A stretch of DNA of 64,000 bases from Mixophyes australis (Eukaryota; Chordata; Amphibia; Anura; Limnodynastidae): positions 344,387,375 to 344,451,374 of the forward strand of contig JAVHZZ010000003.1 in the NCBI GenBank assembly GCA_036250195.1, written 5' to 3'. A program made the position numbers and the translations under genes. Numbering within the stretch: position 1 is the first letter of the stretch; each line of letters starts with the position of its first letter. Shown here piece by piece: positions 49,701 through 60,408 of this stretch. Under the pieces are notes generated by a model. The model was not told where the DNA came from and did no database searches. It saw nothing but the letters and a program-made list of their open reading frames with translations.

Positions 49701-49785
49701 ACACTCCAGGTGTTATGAAATTATAAGTCTCAGTATACCCTGCCAGCTACTGGCTGGCAAAGCATGCTGGGGCTTGTAGTTTGAA
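49701..49785. mobile_element. Decayed copy of the CTCCAGGTGTTGTG hAT MITE
   Basis: CACTCCAGGTGTTATGAAAT, then GGCAAAGCATGCTGGGGCTT and GTAGTTT match the two arms of the element at 17581-17728. The outer ends are lost. Confidence 0.7.
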
Positions 49786-51303
49786 AAAGTGAGAGAGACA
49801 CCAGTTCAGTGGCTGCCTCAAACATTGGAGTAGCTAGGAACATTCTTTATGATCCGTAATATAAATAAATTTAATCCCCCTCCCCGTATTATAAAGCAGA
49901 TCCCATCTAGTGCGTTAGTAAGTTCTCGGTTAGAATGCATTCTACAGAGGCAGAGGATGAGTGATGCCTCAACCCTCCAAACACATTGTAAATTAGAGAG
50001 TAACATCATAAAGCAACTATGCCTCATTTCAATCTTTCCAATTACAGATTTACATAAATAGTTTTTACTATTTTATTATAATAGATTACTATTTGTAATC
50101 CATAATTACATAAACTAAGGGATTAGTTAGCTGGCATCCAATTTAGCCAAATACAGTTGTTTTAATCCTGCACAGACATATACAGCAATACTCCATTACC
50201 AACACTGATCATTACAATGATAAAAATAAATGGTATTTTTTTTTTTTTTTCTACCAGTCTGCTAGTAGCTGACAATTTATTACTTTGCAATGTTTACACA
50301 TTGAACTCGTTTGCTTCACATATTCATTTTTAGAATTCATTCCATATCCTATGCTGCAGTATTTTGTAAACACAATATACATATATTTTCTAAATTTACA
50401 GAAAGCCTAATGTTTTTGCAAAATGTTATTCCTTTCCTCATAGTGACAGTACATGATAAATAGTGCACTGGAAAGAATGGTTCTTCTTTTAAATAAATAG
50501 TCCACCTTTGTGGTAAATTTATATTCTGTAGAATTCATTTCTTCCCTTCATTCATGCAATTACCCTATGATTTAGTTTAGCCACTTGAGAGAGGGTAACC
50601 ATCAGACATGTGTCATTTTATAAAGTAATAGAAACATTCTATAGTAGATTGTGTAAGTTGATTATAAATATTGCTTAAGTCTGCATAAGAACTCACCATT
50701 TCTTTACCTTATAAATACAAAATCAGAATTAACAAATCCATATGTCTGTTAGAAAAATTATAGTTTGATGACCGGGCTAAGAGAACTTCCTCTTTCTCAT
50801 GTTTGTAAAGTGTCAAATAAAATGAATTCATTTAGCGAAAAAATTAAAGCAACTTCAGATTAACTTCCACCCAAAATCTCCTCCTGTGTGATGGTTCCAC
50901 AACACTTTATAATTAAAGCTCCAGAAGGTTTACTCTCCAGATAGAAGCTTAAACCAATGCGCTTAGATTCACTACACTAGAAAGTGCATCTAACAGTACC
51001 AGAGTACGTGAAAAAAAAATTAGTTTTCTATTTACAGGATAGACATAATATAATAGCGCTCACTCATCATTCCCCATCACCCGCCACATCCTCTCCCTGC
51101 CAGCAGTTTTGGATCCTACAGTGTGCAGTGACCGTCTCACTGTAAAATTCAACTCCATTAACATGAGATATACATACATGTTCACCCACCTGCAAGAAGA
51201 AAAAAGAAAAAGGAGGCTTTTCCCAGATTTAGGTATCGTTAGGTACACCTTACTATAGTGTATCTTTAAAAAAAAAAAAAAAAAAAAGTGGAAGCTGGAT
51301 ACG
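49786..51303. other. Intron 9; nothing recognised except homopolymer runs
   Basis: T-run at 50236-50250 and A-run at 51270-51287. No coding or mobile-element signature. Confidence 0.4.
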
Positions 51304-51488
51304 GCAGTAAACGTATCAAGCTGTGAGTTTGCAGAGGGTTTGAAAAGTGGAGATGCTGCCTATACCAACCAGATTATAGTTATTATTTATTTAGTATATT
51401 CTACAAAATGATAGCTTGAATTTGACTGGCTGCTATAGGCAACATCTCAACTTCTCAAACACGCCGGAAGCTCGATACATTTACCCCA
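51304..51488. mobile_element. Foldback MITE with GGGGTAAATGTATC-type ends
   Basis: Left GCAGTAAACGTATCAAGCT pairs with right AGCTCGATACATTTACCCC. Inner arms pair as GAAAAGTGGAGATGCTGCCT against GGCAACATCTCAACTTCTC, and an ACCAGATTATAG-like core against TTGACTGGCTGC. A family relative is at 31857-32036. Confidence 0.7.
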
Positions 51489-52262
51489 GTACGTTTTTTT
51501 TTTTTTAATAGACTTGTGTGCCCAATTATAAACACAAATGTCGACAAGGGTGAACAATTCTTGTAATATTTTATGGGACAGACAGTTCTAATAGATTCAT
51601 TTTTTTTGCTCCATCTTCAAAATCATTGCTATCACTGGACATTAGGAAGCAATAAATATTTAAAACGTTAAGTGTCTTAAATATATTAATCACAAGAACA
51701 TTAAAGCCGGATAATTATGAATAGTTACATGTAGAAAGATTTTAGAAGGAAAATACATTGTACAGCCAGAAAAAAAAAAAAAGAGAAGACAAATATAGTG
51801 TCCTTGGTTAATCAAGTGCAGACCAAATAAATTGATCGCCAAGGTTCTAGTGTAGTAATTACTGGAGAATAAATGCTCTGGTTTTGGTCCCCAATGCTCA
51901 ATTTGTACAACTGAATAAGAGTGACAGTGAGACCAGGTTTACCAAATTAATTTTTTTAAACGTTTGCAGTACACTGATGTATGATGCTGCGTAATATGAA
52001 TGGTGCAATATTAACAATAATACTGTGATTTTATAGATCCTGACAATGTTGTCTAAATTTCTAACTGGAAAGACCATATATTCTTATAATTGTTATTTTT
52101 CATCCTAATGTATGAAGTGTTCCCTACGCCTGGGCAGGGCCATCGTACCTACTGTTTCAGGTCCTATACATGTGGTATGGTTCATTCAATGTACAATATT
52201 GCGCAGTATGTTAGCATTTTATAAATAAAAGATAACAATACACAAGTGATTATATATACACA

Positions 52263-52342
<80 letters not shown>

Positions 52343-53519
52343 TATATATTTATTATACACACACACACACTTCTGTATATATTCCTGTAAATATCTCAAT
52401 CCACAATCTACATTTCAGTGTATAACTAGCACCATAATCTTTATATGATAAGCTGTTCTAGTTATAAGATTTATAAATAATAATGTGCTATGAGAAAACG
52501 GTATTTTAAAGTTTATTAGGTTCAGTTATACAGAGATATAGTTTGCCTAAATTAGAGCATATACACTTTTACATTTATTTTATTAGAGAAGAGTTTATTA
52601 GAAATTAACCCACGGACCCAGTGTTTTATAATCTCTAATTATTATTTTCGGATTAATTTGGGATCTGAATTGTTTCCAGTGCTGCGAGTGCTCTTTTAGT
52701 TTTCATTAACAGTTATATAGGAGCAGACAATCTCCTTCATAGCTGCAAAAAGACAAAGACCCAGTGAAGTTTCTTTACTCAAAATATTCGATATATTAAT
52801 TATTGATATTTGGTTTGGCCTTTGGTCAAAATACTCAGCACTAGTTTTTATTATTTTTTATTTTATAAAATATTTCACCCTAAGTCAATATTTAATACTT
52901 GCCCTTATAATATGTGACTTTTCTTATGTTCTGAATAGCAAGATAGCTAAATCAGTAGGCTCTCAGCATGTCTATATAATAGGCATTATTTCTGGTGGTT
53001 TAGGAATTTTCAAACTACCACACATTACATACGGTTTGAGTTTTCAGCTTCCAAATGTAGCATAGTAAATCCTGCGGTTTGGGGCCATTTTCCCCAATAT
53101 TCACAGTTTTAACTTAACTATCTTCCATCCTGAGTCCTGGTAAGCTCTTGTGACTTTTAACTGCAAGACCACTTCATATTGCTTTAAATATTTCTTTAAT
53201 AAAAATAAACCTATAGTATGCAGCAATTAGCTTCATAACATACCTGAAATGTGCTTATTCTTAATTAAATGTGTATAGTATGATCGGTGTCCCATTAGTC
53301 AAAGCTAAACATATCAAGAGGGGCAGAGCTTCAGATTGGCACAGACAAGGACAAGAGCACTGCAAATAACTATGGTTATGGGTTTGAGTGGTTTTTATCC
53401 ATCCTCCATAGTAATGAGAATATTTGATAAACATGCTATATGTTGCTATTTTAGCTTCTGTGGTGTGAGATAATGCTGGAAATGCATACTCAATTACATT
53501 ATACATGGGTATGTGTAAA
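51489..53519. repeat. Intron 9 with (AT)n/(AC)n microsatellite at 52246-52370
   Basis: The dinucleotide tract is the only recognised structure. The rest is AT-rich and unassigned. Confidence 0.7.
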
Positions 53520-53524
53520 ATATA

Positions 53525-53581
<57 letters not shown>
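53520..53581. repeat. (AT)n microsatellite
   Basis: About 30 AT dinucleotides. It produces a spurious Tyr-Ile repeat frame. Confidence 0.97.
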
Positions 53582-53585
<4 letters not shown>

Positions 53586-53856
53586 GAAAGTACAGCATTC
53601 ACAGGAATCAGACACAGTAATGCTGAACCATTTACCTGTTGATTAGCAGTTGTCAGGATGGTAAACAGTTCCAACGCTGGTTCAGCAATCATATTGAGTA
53701 ACAGTACACAAAAATCCCCACCACCTATATCTGGCTAGGCATAACTTCCCCGTCTGCAAGCCGGCCACTTACTGGCATCGGTGGTCCCACCCACACATAA
53801 AATATCTTTATCCTCCACCCTAAGCACTACAACAAATCACAGCAAACTAATCACAC

Positions 53857-53858
53857 GT

Positions 53859-53952
<94 letters not shown>
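53857..53952. repeat. (GT)n microsatellite, ~46 units
   Basis: Uninterrupted GT repeats from 53861 to 53952, preceded by ACGTAC. It directly borders a gypsy fragment at about 53958. Long and pure, so likely to vary between individuals. Confidence 0.98.
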
Positions 53953-53954
<2 letters not shown>

Positions 53955-53957
53955 AAA

Positions 53958-54300
53958 GAGGATCTCAGGGAACCTTTAACCCTGTCTGCAGCCTGCTGCT
54001 GCAGACTACCTGTCTTTTTATCAGCTCTATAATAGGGGAACTGTGGCAAGGAGGTATATATACCCCTCCCCTTAGAGTCGGCAACCTTGGTGATGCTGAC
54101 ACTGCGGAGAGCGCATCCCGGCATTTGTGTGCAGACTCCCTGGCCTATGCTCCACTGTGAAGTGGAAGGCTGCAGAGTCAGGAACCACTTAATTACCCGG
54201 GCATTCACCTCCTTGTTCCTCTGCATCCACTTCAGTGGTGCATGGTCAGTGACCAAGGTGAATTCCCTACCCAGGAGGTAGGTGCAGTTCCCTTATAGGG
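53958..54300 (-). pseudogene. Ty3/gypsy RNase H fragment
   Basis: The minus strand encodes LLGREFTLVTDHAPLKWMQR followed by NKEVNARVIKWFLTLQPSTS, the RNase H segment of vertebrate gypsy pol (FxLVTDHxPLxWM...NxRxxRWxLxLQ). The later HRAG...ADALSR motif is frameshifted to GQGVCTQMPGCALRSV. It is cut off by microsatellites on both sides. It is a separate copy from the gypsy element at 1.8-5.9 kb. Confidence 0.8.
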
Positions 54301-54338
54301 AAACTGTGGCAAAGAGGCATATTTGCCACAAATTTGTA

Positions 54339-54340
<2 letters not shown>

Positions 54341-54427
<87 letters not shown>
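54341..54427. repeat. (AT)n microsatellite
   Basis: About 43 AT units, adjoining the left edge of the repeat at 54428. Confidence 0.97.
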
Positions 54428-54432
<5 letters not shown>

Positions 54433-55033
54433 AATGCTTAGTGGCGTGTGTTAGTCTGTCTGTGTGGGAAAAAATAAAACCAAGCTGCAGTGCCACCTGC
54501 TGGGCGGAGTTATACACTGACCTACTAAATTCTTAGTGTGTGTGGAAAAAAAAAATTCAGAAAGGGCTGAAATTTGGTATACTAAGATGTTTTTTATTTG
54601 TTAATTTAATTTGTTAATTGTTAAAAGTGTTTATAAAGATTTTAAAAAAATATATATATATTTCTTGAAGGAGAAGTGACAGTTGGGAGTGGTTGGTGGT
54701 TGCCGGGGGTGACAGTGGGGAGTGGTTGGTGGTTGCCAGGGGTGACAGAGTGAGAGGAGTGTGATACTCAGGACCGCTGAGAGAGATCCCTGTGTCTGGA
54801 TAGACATCTGGATAGATGTGGCGATGAAAATGAAGGATGAGGTGATGGAGAAGAATGATGAGGTGGTGACATGTGGACAAAACCACGTTAAAAAAGGGCG
54901 CTTACGTTGGGAAGTAACGCTCTTCCCCTGAGGAGGCCTGGGCTATGGCCCAAATGCATGACAAGAACCTTTTTAACACCTTAAGTAGCTTTGATTTGAC
55001 TAGAATGCATGAGTATCATGCACGGGTTAACTT
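54428..55033 (+). mobile_element. Non-coding interspersed repeat, possibly Helitron-like
   Basis: A block of different composition, bounded by AT/AC tracts on both sides. It begins after the (AT)n run with AATGCTTAGTGGCGTGTGTT and ends near a small hairpin GCATGA-GTA-TCATGC at 55008-55022. Inside is a 36-bp direct duplication (GGGAGTGGTTGGTGGTTGCC twice, about 54678 and 54717). Microsatellite-flanked ends with a 3' hairpin suggest a non-autonomous Helitron, but the 3' CTRR end was not clear. Confidence 0.4.
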
Positions 55034-55057
55034 GTATACACATATACATACATATAT

Positions 55058-55104
<47 letters not shown>

Positions 55105-55148
55105 TATATACATACATACGTATATACACACAGATATACATACACACA
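55034..55148. repeat. (TA/CA)n compound microsatellite
   Basis: Alternating ATACAC and ATATAT blocks. Confidence 0.95.
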
Positions 55149-57297
55149 ATAAGAAAAATTATACCCCTCAATTAAGATAGATGACCATTGTTATTTTTCC
55201 TCTACTACAAACCAGCAACAACAAAACATTATAAATTAACTAATGTTTAACTATTTTCCAGCATATAGCAATATTGTTTTTACAAACCAAGACTACAATA
55301 CCGCCAATAAATCTCTAGATTATAAATGTATACATTAAAAAACTGTTTTAATATATGAAAATTGGCATCAGAAAAAATAAATAAATAGTTGTAAATTATT
55401 GTATTATTAAATAAAGGACACTAACACATTACCAAAAAAAAAAAAAAAAAAACAGTTAATTTTTATTTTTTTAAAGCAAATCTGCAATTAAAAGTTACAT
55501 TACTATGAAGTGTATTTTGCCCTCACATCTCAAAATTATAGGTTCAGTTGTGTAATTAACGACAAAAAAAAATCTAAACTTGGGAGGTGAATCTAAACTA
55601 AAGCAACTAGTTAAGAAAATAGATTTAATGCATGTCATCAGATCTGGACACTTTTCTGAAACTTTTGTTACATGTTTGTCTAAAGAAATGTGCCCTCTGA
55701 CCTTCCCATAAAAAAAGACCAATTGTGTGTTTTATTATATGATGGATTGCATTCTGAAACGGTCATGCAACTAGTGCAACACCAGAAATATATCCTTACA
55801 ATTATTGTGCTAATTCAATGATTATACAACAAATGTTTTAGTCTGTGTACCATATATGCAAGTAAAAAAACAAATCAAAGCACACACACCATAAACCATT
55901 TTTCTGCTTTCTACGCATGAATAGAGCCACAGTTTATTTGTGTATTATATTATTGCCATGACAAAAAGCAACATGCTTTAATCCTTTCAAGTTCTTCTTA
56001 TACCTTCAAAGCCAGACCACATTTTAGTTTTTTCAGGCGTTTGTTATAATGAAAATGTTTTTAAACTAGTTTTGTAACTTTATGAATTGCTTTTTTTTTG
56101 GGAAAGGTGTCATGAGATTCTTTAGGAAGCTATTTAAATAATTAACTTCTATTCAAAAAGATTTAAACATGCAAAATAAAAAAAACACATTACCCATAGT
56201 TGTTTTAATCCATTTAGTGTAAAACTAGAAAGTTACCAAAAAGTGATCTGTCTGCGCTCCTGATATTTTTTTAATTTTTTTCAATATATATTTATATAGC
56301 TTTGGTACATTCAGTGCAATGTGGGTTTAACACCAATTCTCATGCCAGCCCACATAGGACTGTATATGGAGTTCAATGCTGTTTTTAGGTTTAAGGTAGC
56401 ATTTCCTTTTCTACCTGAGTGAATGTACATACTGGGTGAAATTCATGAACATTCCATTTTAAAAAAAACTTGCAAATCTTCTTAATACTGGCGCATGCAA
56501 GAAGAAATGTTTATTTCTGATTACACTATTAATAAAAAAAGGGAAATATTAATCTTTCCTTTGTTATGTAGGTAAAGTGTTTTATAATATAATCGTTTTA
56601 CCAATATCAAAACAGAATTATAATGGATAAATATACCACAAATAAAGAATATTTTCTTATCCTAAAGAGTTGAAAATTACAAATGTTATCGGTTTAAATA
56701 ATTATGATTGCCGTAAAATACAAAAATAATCATACTATATAAGCATTAATTCATATTCAGGACATATTTCTTGCTATACATACAATAGGGAAAATTAATA
56801 TCTGAAACTAACATTACTGAATGAACAGTGTTTTTAAAGTTTACATATTTCTTTAAAAACTTAATTGTAGTATAATTCTTTAAAACATTTCTTGTATCAA
56901 GTTAACCACATACGTTTTAACACTATTTTTCAAATCTTATATTTATGGCATTAAAAGATTTTCTGAATAGTACATTCAGTACTTTAAGCAAAAAAATGTA
57001 ATAGCAGGAAAAATAGCATCACTTAAATTTCGCCCACTGTATTTAGAATGTTTATAGCACTGCAAACAAGTAAAAATAAATACAGTATACATTTAGTGCT
57101 TTGTAATCCTATCTGAAATGAATAATTATGTTACCAAGTGTCAGAATACAATTATGTTTTTTGCAAAAATTACAGCATTTAAAAGAGATACAACATAACT
57201 AAAATATTTCAGATTATAGTATATAATGAAATGAATCACATGATTTCAGATGGGTGGGTTAATTTTTCTATTTTGTTCTGTTGTCTTCTTCCCCCAG
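55149..57297. other. Intron 9, 3' end; nothing recognised
   Basis: AT-rich with several homopolymer runs (A-run at 55433-55452). No mobile-element or coding signature until the pyrimidine tract CTTCTTCCCCCAG that ends the intron at 57297. Confidence 0.4.
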
Positions 57298-57378
57298 TTT
57301 AAATCCCACCCTTACCTATTTTGGAAACCTAACAAACCAATGTGATAATATGGCACGGAAACAAATGAATGACACAAA
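57298..57378 (+). CDS. LHCGR: LHCGR exon 10 (LHCGR-specific hinge exon)
   Basis: An 81-nt exon, exactly the length of mammalian LHCGR exon 10, phase 2 at both ends. Acceptor CCCCCAG ends at 57297 and donor GTAAGT starts at 57379. It encodes LNPTLTYFGNLTNQCDNMAR followed by KQMNDT. It aligns with the mammalian exon around NFSKQCES...RKVNNKT: one hinge cysteine (NQC) and two N-glycosylation sequons (NLT, NDT) sit at matching places. FSHR and TSHR lack this exon, so it is the best evidence that the gene is LHCGR. In mammals the exon is needed for normal LH signalling and is skipped in some primates. It lies between introns of 28.3 and 3.0 kb. The open frame with good splice sites suggests it is used. 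Confidence 0.93.
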
Positions 57379-59013
57379 GTAAGTAAAAGTGAGTCACTAT
57401 CATTTTTCATAAAAAATAGAAAAAAAAACACTACACAAAATATGGTTACCATACACGGTTCAGACTACTTTGGGTATAAGGAAAACATTTCAGTTTTCTA
57501 ATAATTTTCTGTGTAAAATGTTTGCAGCAATAGGTTTCAAGACCTTGTGCAGTTAAATGATGCTGGTTTTCATGTACTGACCATCTCCTTACCACTTGAC
57601 TGCCATCATGCATTAGACAAGCGCTTTTAATGCTAGCCTTTTTCCAGTTAGAAAAGCATTCATAGCTCACTATCACTTCTATGCACCATTCCCCTTTCAC
57701 TTTGATGTGTCAGCATGGTAACAATTGATCCCCAGCGGCTTTTTTTTTTTTAAATGGAAAATCACTAGCACGCCTGATATCACCTTAAAGTAAAATCAAT
57801 GCAATTCATTTTATATGAAAATATCATAAAACAGGTTTGCTTTGAAAGGGCTGTCAACCTTCAGATTACTTTAAAATACAGATTAGTAAATATTCTCCTG
57901 CAAAAAATTCTACTTTAAAAGCATATCTTTTTATGAGGAGGTAAAGTTGTGAATATTCATTGCCTTGGGACACATCTCTGTTGAGCTCTCTGGATTGGAT
58001 GGAACTGTGTCCAAATAGGAGCTTTGTGTAGTGTCCCAATGTAATTAAAATAAACTCTGCCTAAACGATCACTGTCATGTCAGGCACTATATGTAATACT
58101 ACTCTTTTTGGAGGAGACCTTATTTTAGCCTGATGAGGACCATCATATCAGTGACGTCATATTGCAAGTGTTGTGCGCATCATACAAAACCAAGAAGCCA
58201 ACATAAATGTCCTATCAATGTTTCTATTAAGGACACAGCTATAAAAGACTATGGCAAAACTACAAGAGATAATTCATTTAAAAATGTTTTTTTTTAAATG
58301 AATGAACCATAAATAGCATATTCCCAGAATGTCGAATATAGCCTACATATTACAAAGTGGTTGACAGAGGAGTCAACTACCAATATCTTTTTGATCTGTG
58401 GAAGAAACCCCAGACAAACACAGGAAAAACATACAAACTCCACACATATAGTGCCCTGGTTAGATTTAAACGCACACTGAAAAGCATCAGATATTATTAA
58501 ACTGCTTCTGACTCTACAACAAAATGATTTCTACCAGTTAAAATGCTCTGCTCCCATATTGTCCACTTGACTTTCTATTGTTGTTATGTGGAAGGAATGC
58601 ATTAACGGATGTTAAATAAAAAAACACCCTCGTCATCAATTAATTAGCTCAGTCCTCGCTACTTTGTGCAGTAAGGTGACCATACAAACTTCTATCTTAC
58701 TGGTCATTTCAGCTTGGTTTAGACCTAGTTAATGGAAAATTGCAGTGTATAAGCCTGAAAAAAGACAGCTGATGACAATCAATCACTGATTAGGATCTTT
58801 CGGACGTTGATTGGAACAGATGAAAAATACAGTTGGACAATGACCATGTGTGTGCAGTCGTTTTCTGACCACTTTCTCACATATCTTCCCAATTTGGCCA
58901 CGTGTGGCTAAATTGAACATGGATTGGAGCATTAAGGCTGTATATCCAGATTTGCTCACTTAATGGCACCACCAGAATATTAAAGGGTATGTTGCATCTA
59001 ACGGTACAATATA
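57379..59013. other. Intron 10, 5' part; one SINE fragment
   Basis: At about 58403-58465 the minus strand reads GGAGTTTGTATGTTTTTCC and GTTTGTCTGGGGTTTCTTCC, matching the middle of the SINE at 17457-17885. Nothing else was recognised. Confidence 0.5.
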
Positions 59014-60254
59014 CACCAATCAATCACAACATTAAAACCAATGACAACTGAATAACATTATCTCATCACAATGGCATCTGTCAATGGATGGGATATATTA
59101 GGCAGCAAGTGAACAGTCAGTTCTTGAAGTTGATGAGTTGGAAGCAGGAAAAAAATGGGCAAGCGCAAGGATCTTAACGACTTTGACAAGGGCCAAATGG
59201 TGATGGCTAGACTGACTGGGTTAGAGCATCTCCAAAATTAAAGGTCTTGTGGGGTGTTCCCAGTATGCAGTGATTAGTACCTACCAAAAGCGGTCCAAGG
59301 AAGGACAAACAGTGAACCGACGACAAGGTCATGGGGGCGCCCAATGCTCATTGATGCACATGGAGAGCGAAAACTAGTACGTCTGGTACAATTCCACAGA
59401 AGAGCCATTGTAGTACTAATTATTATCCTTTATTTATATGGCACCACAGGATTTCCACAGCGCCTTACAAAATACAAACAGTAGACCATACAGGGTACAA
59501 CAGCGCAGAACGCAAAAAAGAAAAAAAAATTCCAATAACTCCAAGCATAGCAAGTACAGTGAACATTGGAGGAGAAGAAATGGTATAAAGAAAAATAAGG
59601 CAAGAGGGTCCTGCTCATAAGATACTAAAAGCTTACACTAATTGCTGTAAAAGTTAGTGCTGGCTATGATAGAAAGTTGTCAGAACATGTGGACGGCCGG
59701 GTGCGTGTTTTTGTCGCTTACCTGGGGAAGAGTTGGCACCAGGATGCACTATGGGAAGAAGACAAGCCGACGGAGGTAGTGTCATGCTCTGGGCAGTGTT
59801 CTGCCATTCATGTGGATGTTACTTTGACACGTACAACCCTGCATACACATTGTTGTAGACCAAGTACACCCCTTCGCGGCAACAGTATTCCGTGATGGCA
59901 GTGGCCTCTTTCAGCAGGATTATGCGTCCTGCTACACTGCAAACATTGTTCAGGAATGGTTTGAGGAACATGACAGAGTTCAAAGTGTTGACTTGGCCTC
60001 CAAATTCCCCAGATCTCGATCCGATCGAGCATCCGTGGAATGTACTGGATAAACAAGTCCAAGCCATGAAGGCCCCACCTCAAAAATTACAGGACTTAAA
60101 GGATCTGCTGCTAACGTCTTGGGGCCAGATACCATAGGACACCTTCAGATGTTATGTGGAGTCCATGCCTCGACGGGTCAGAGGTGTTTTGCCGGCACAA
60201 GGAGGAACCTACTCAATATTAAGCAGGTGGTTTTAATGTTGTGGTTGATCATTG
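59014..60254 (+). mobile_element. Tc1/mariner transposon with internal deletion and nested retroposon
   Basis: Ends CACCAATCAATCACAACATT at 59014 and the complement ...AATGTTGTGGTTGATCATTG ending at 60254, each beside TA (59012-59013, 60255-60256). The transposase starts at about 59157: MGKRKDLNDFDKGQMVMARL, then RRQGHGG...RPMLIDAHGERKLVRLV, the DNA-binding part. After the insert at 59422-59636 it continues VSAGYDRKLSEH and jumps directly to VDGRVRVFVAYL. The stretch with the first catalytic Asp is missing, an internal deletion of roughly 65 codons. LFQQDYA-like and NSPDLDPIEHPWNVLDKQVQ segments lie near 59905-60060. It cannot encode an active enzyme. Confidence 0.9.
59422..59636 (-). mobile_element. 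Retroposon insert with 7-bp target duplication
   Basis: ACTAATT flanks the insert at 59415-59421 and 59637-59643. On the minus strand it reads GTAAGCTTTTAGTATCTTAT, GAGCAGGACCCTC, ... GGCGCTGTGGAAATCC and GGTGCCATATAAATAAAGGA, then TAAT units. This order matches the 3' domain of the SINE at 17457-17885, so it is a 5'-truncated copy that used the same 3' tail. Confidence 0.8.
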
Positions 60255-60408
60255 TAAAGGCCTTAGTGAAGAATTCATAAATACAATGTAGCATATTTAA
60301 CAAGGTTTGCAGAAGGTCATGTATAAACCAATAAATAAAAGCCTTCAGTATGTGAAAAACCTCAACTTTTTACTATAAAGATTAAAAAATGTTTATTTTT
60401 TTTTCCAG

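Noticed and set aside
53861..54032. Cys-Val repeat proteins encoded by the GT tract, and Tyr-Ile repeat proteins in the AT tracts (53520-53581, 54341-54427)
   Set aside because: They are automatic translations of dinucleotide repeats.
60389..60408. Translation start for a 383-residue protein at the ATG before exon 11
   Set aside because: These bases are the polypyrimidine tract and AG acceptor of intron 10; the reading frame enters by splicing from exon 10 in phase 2.
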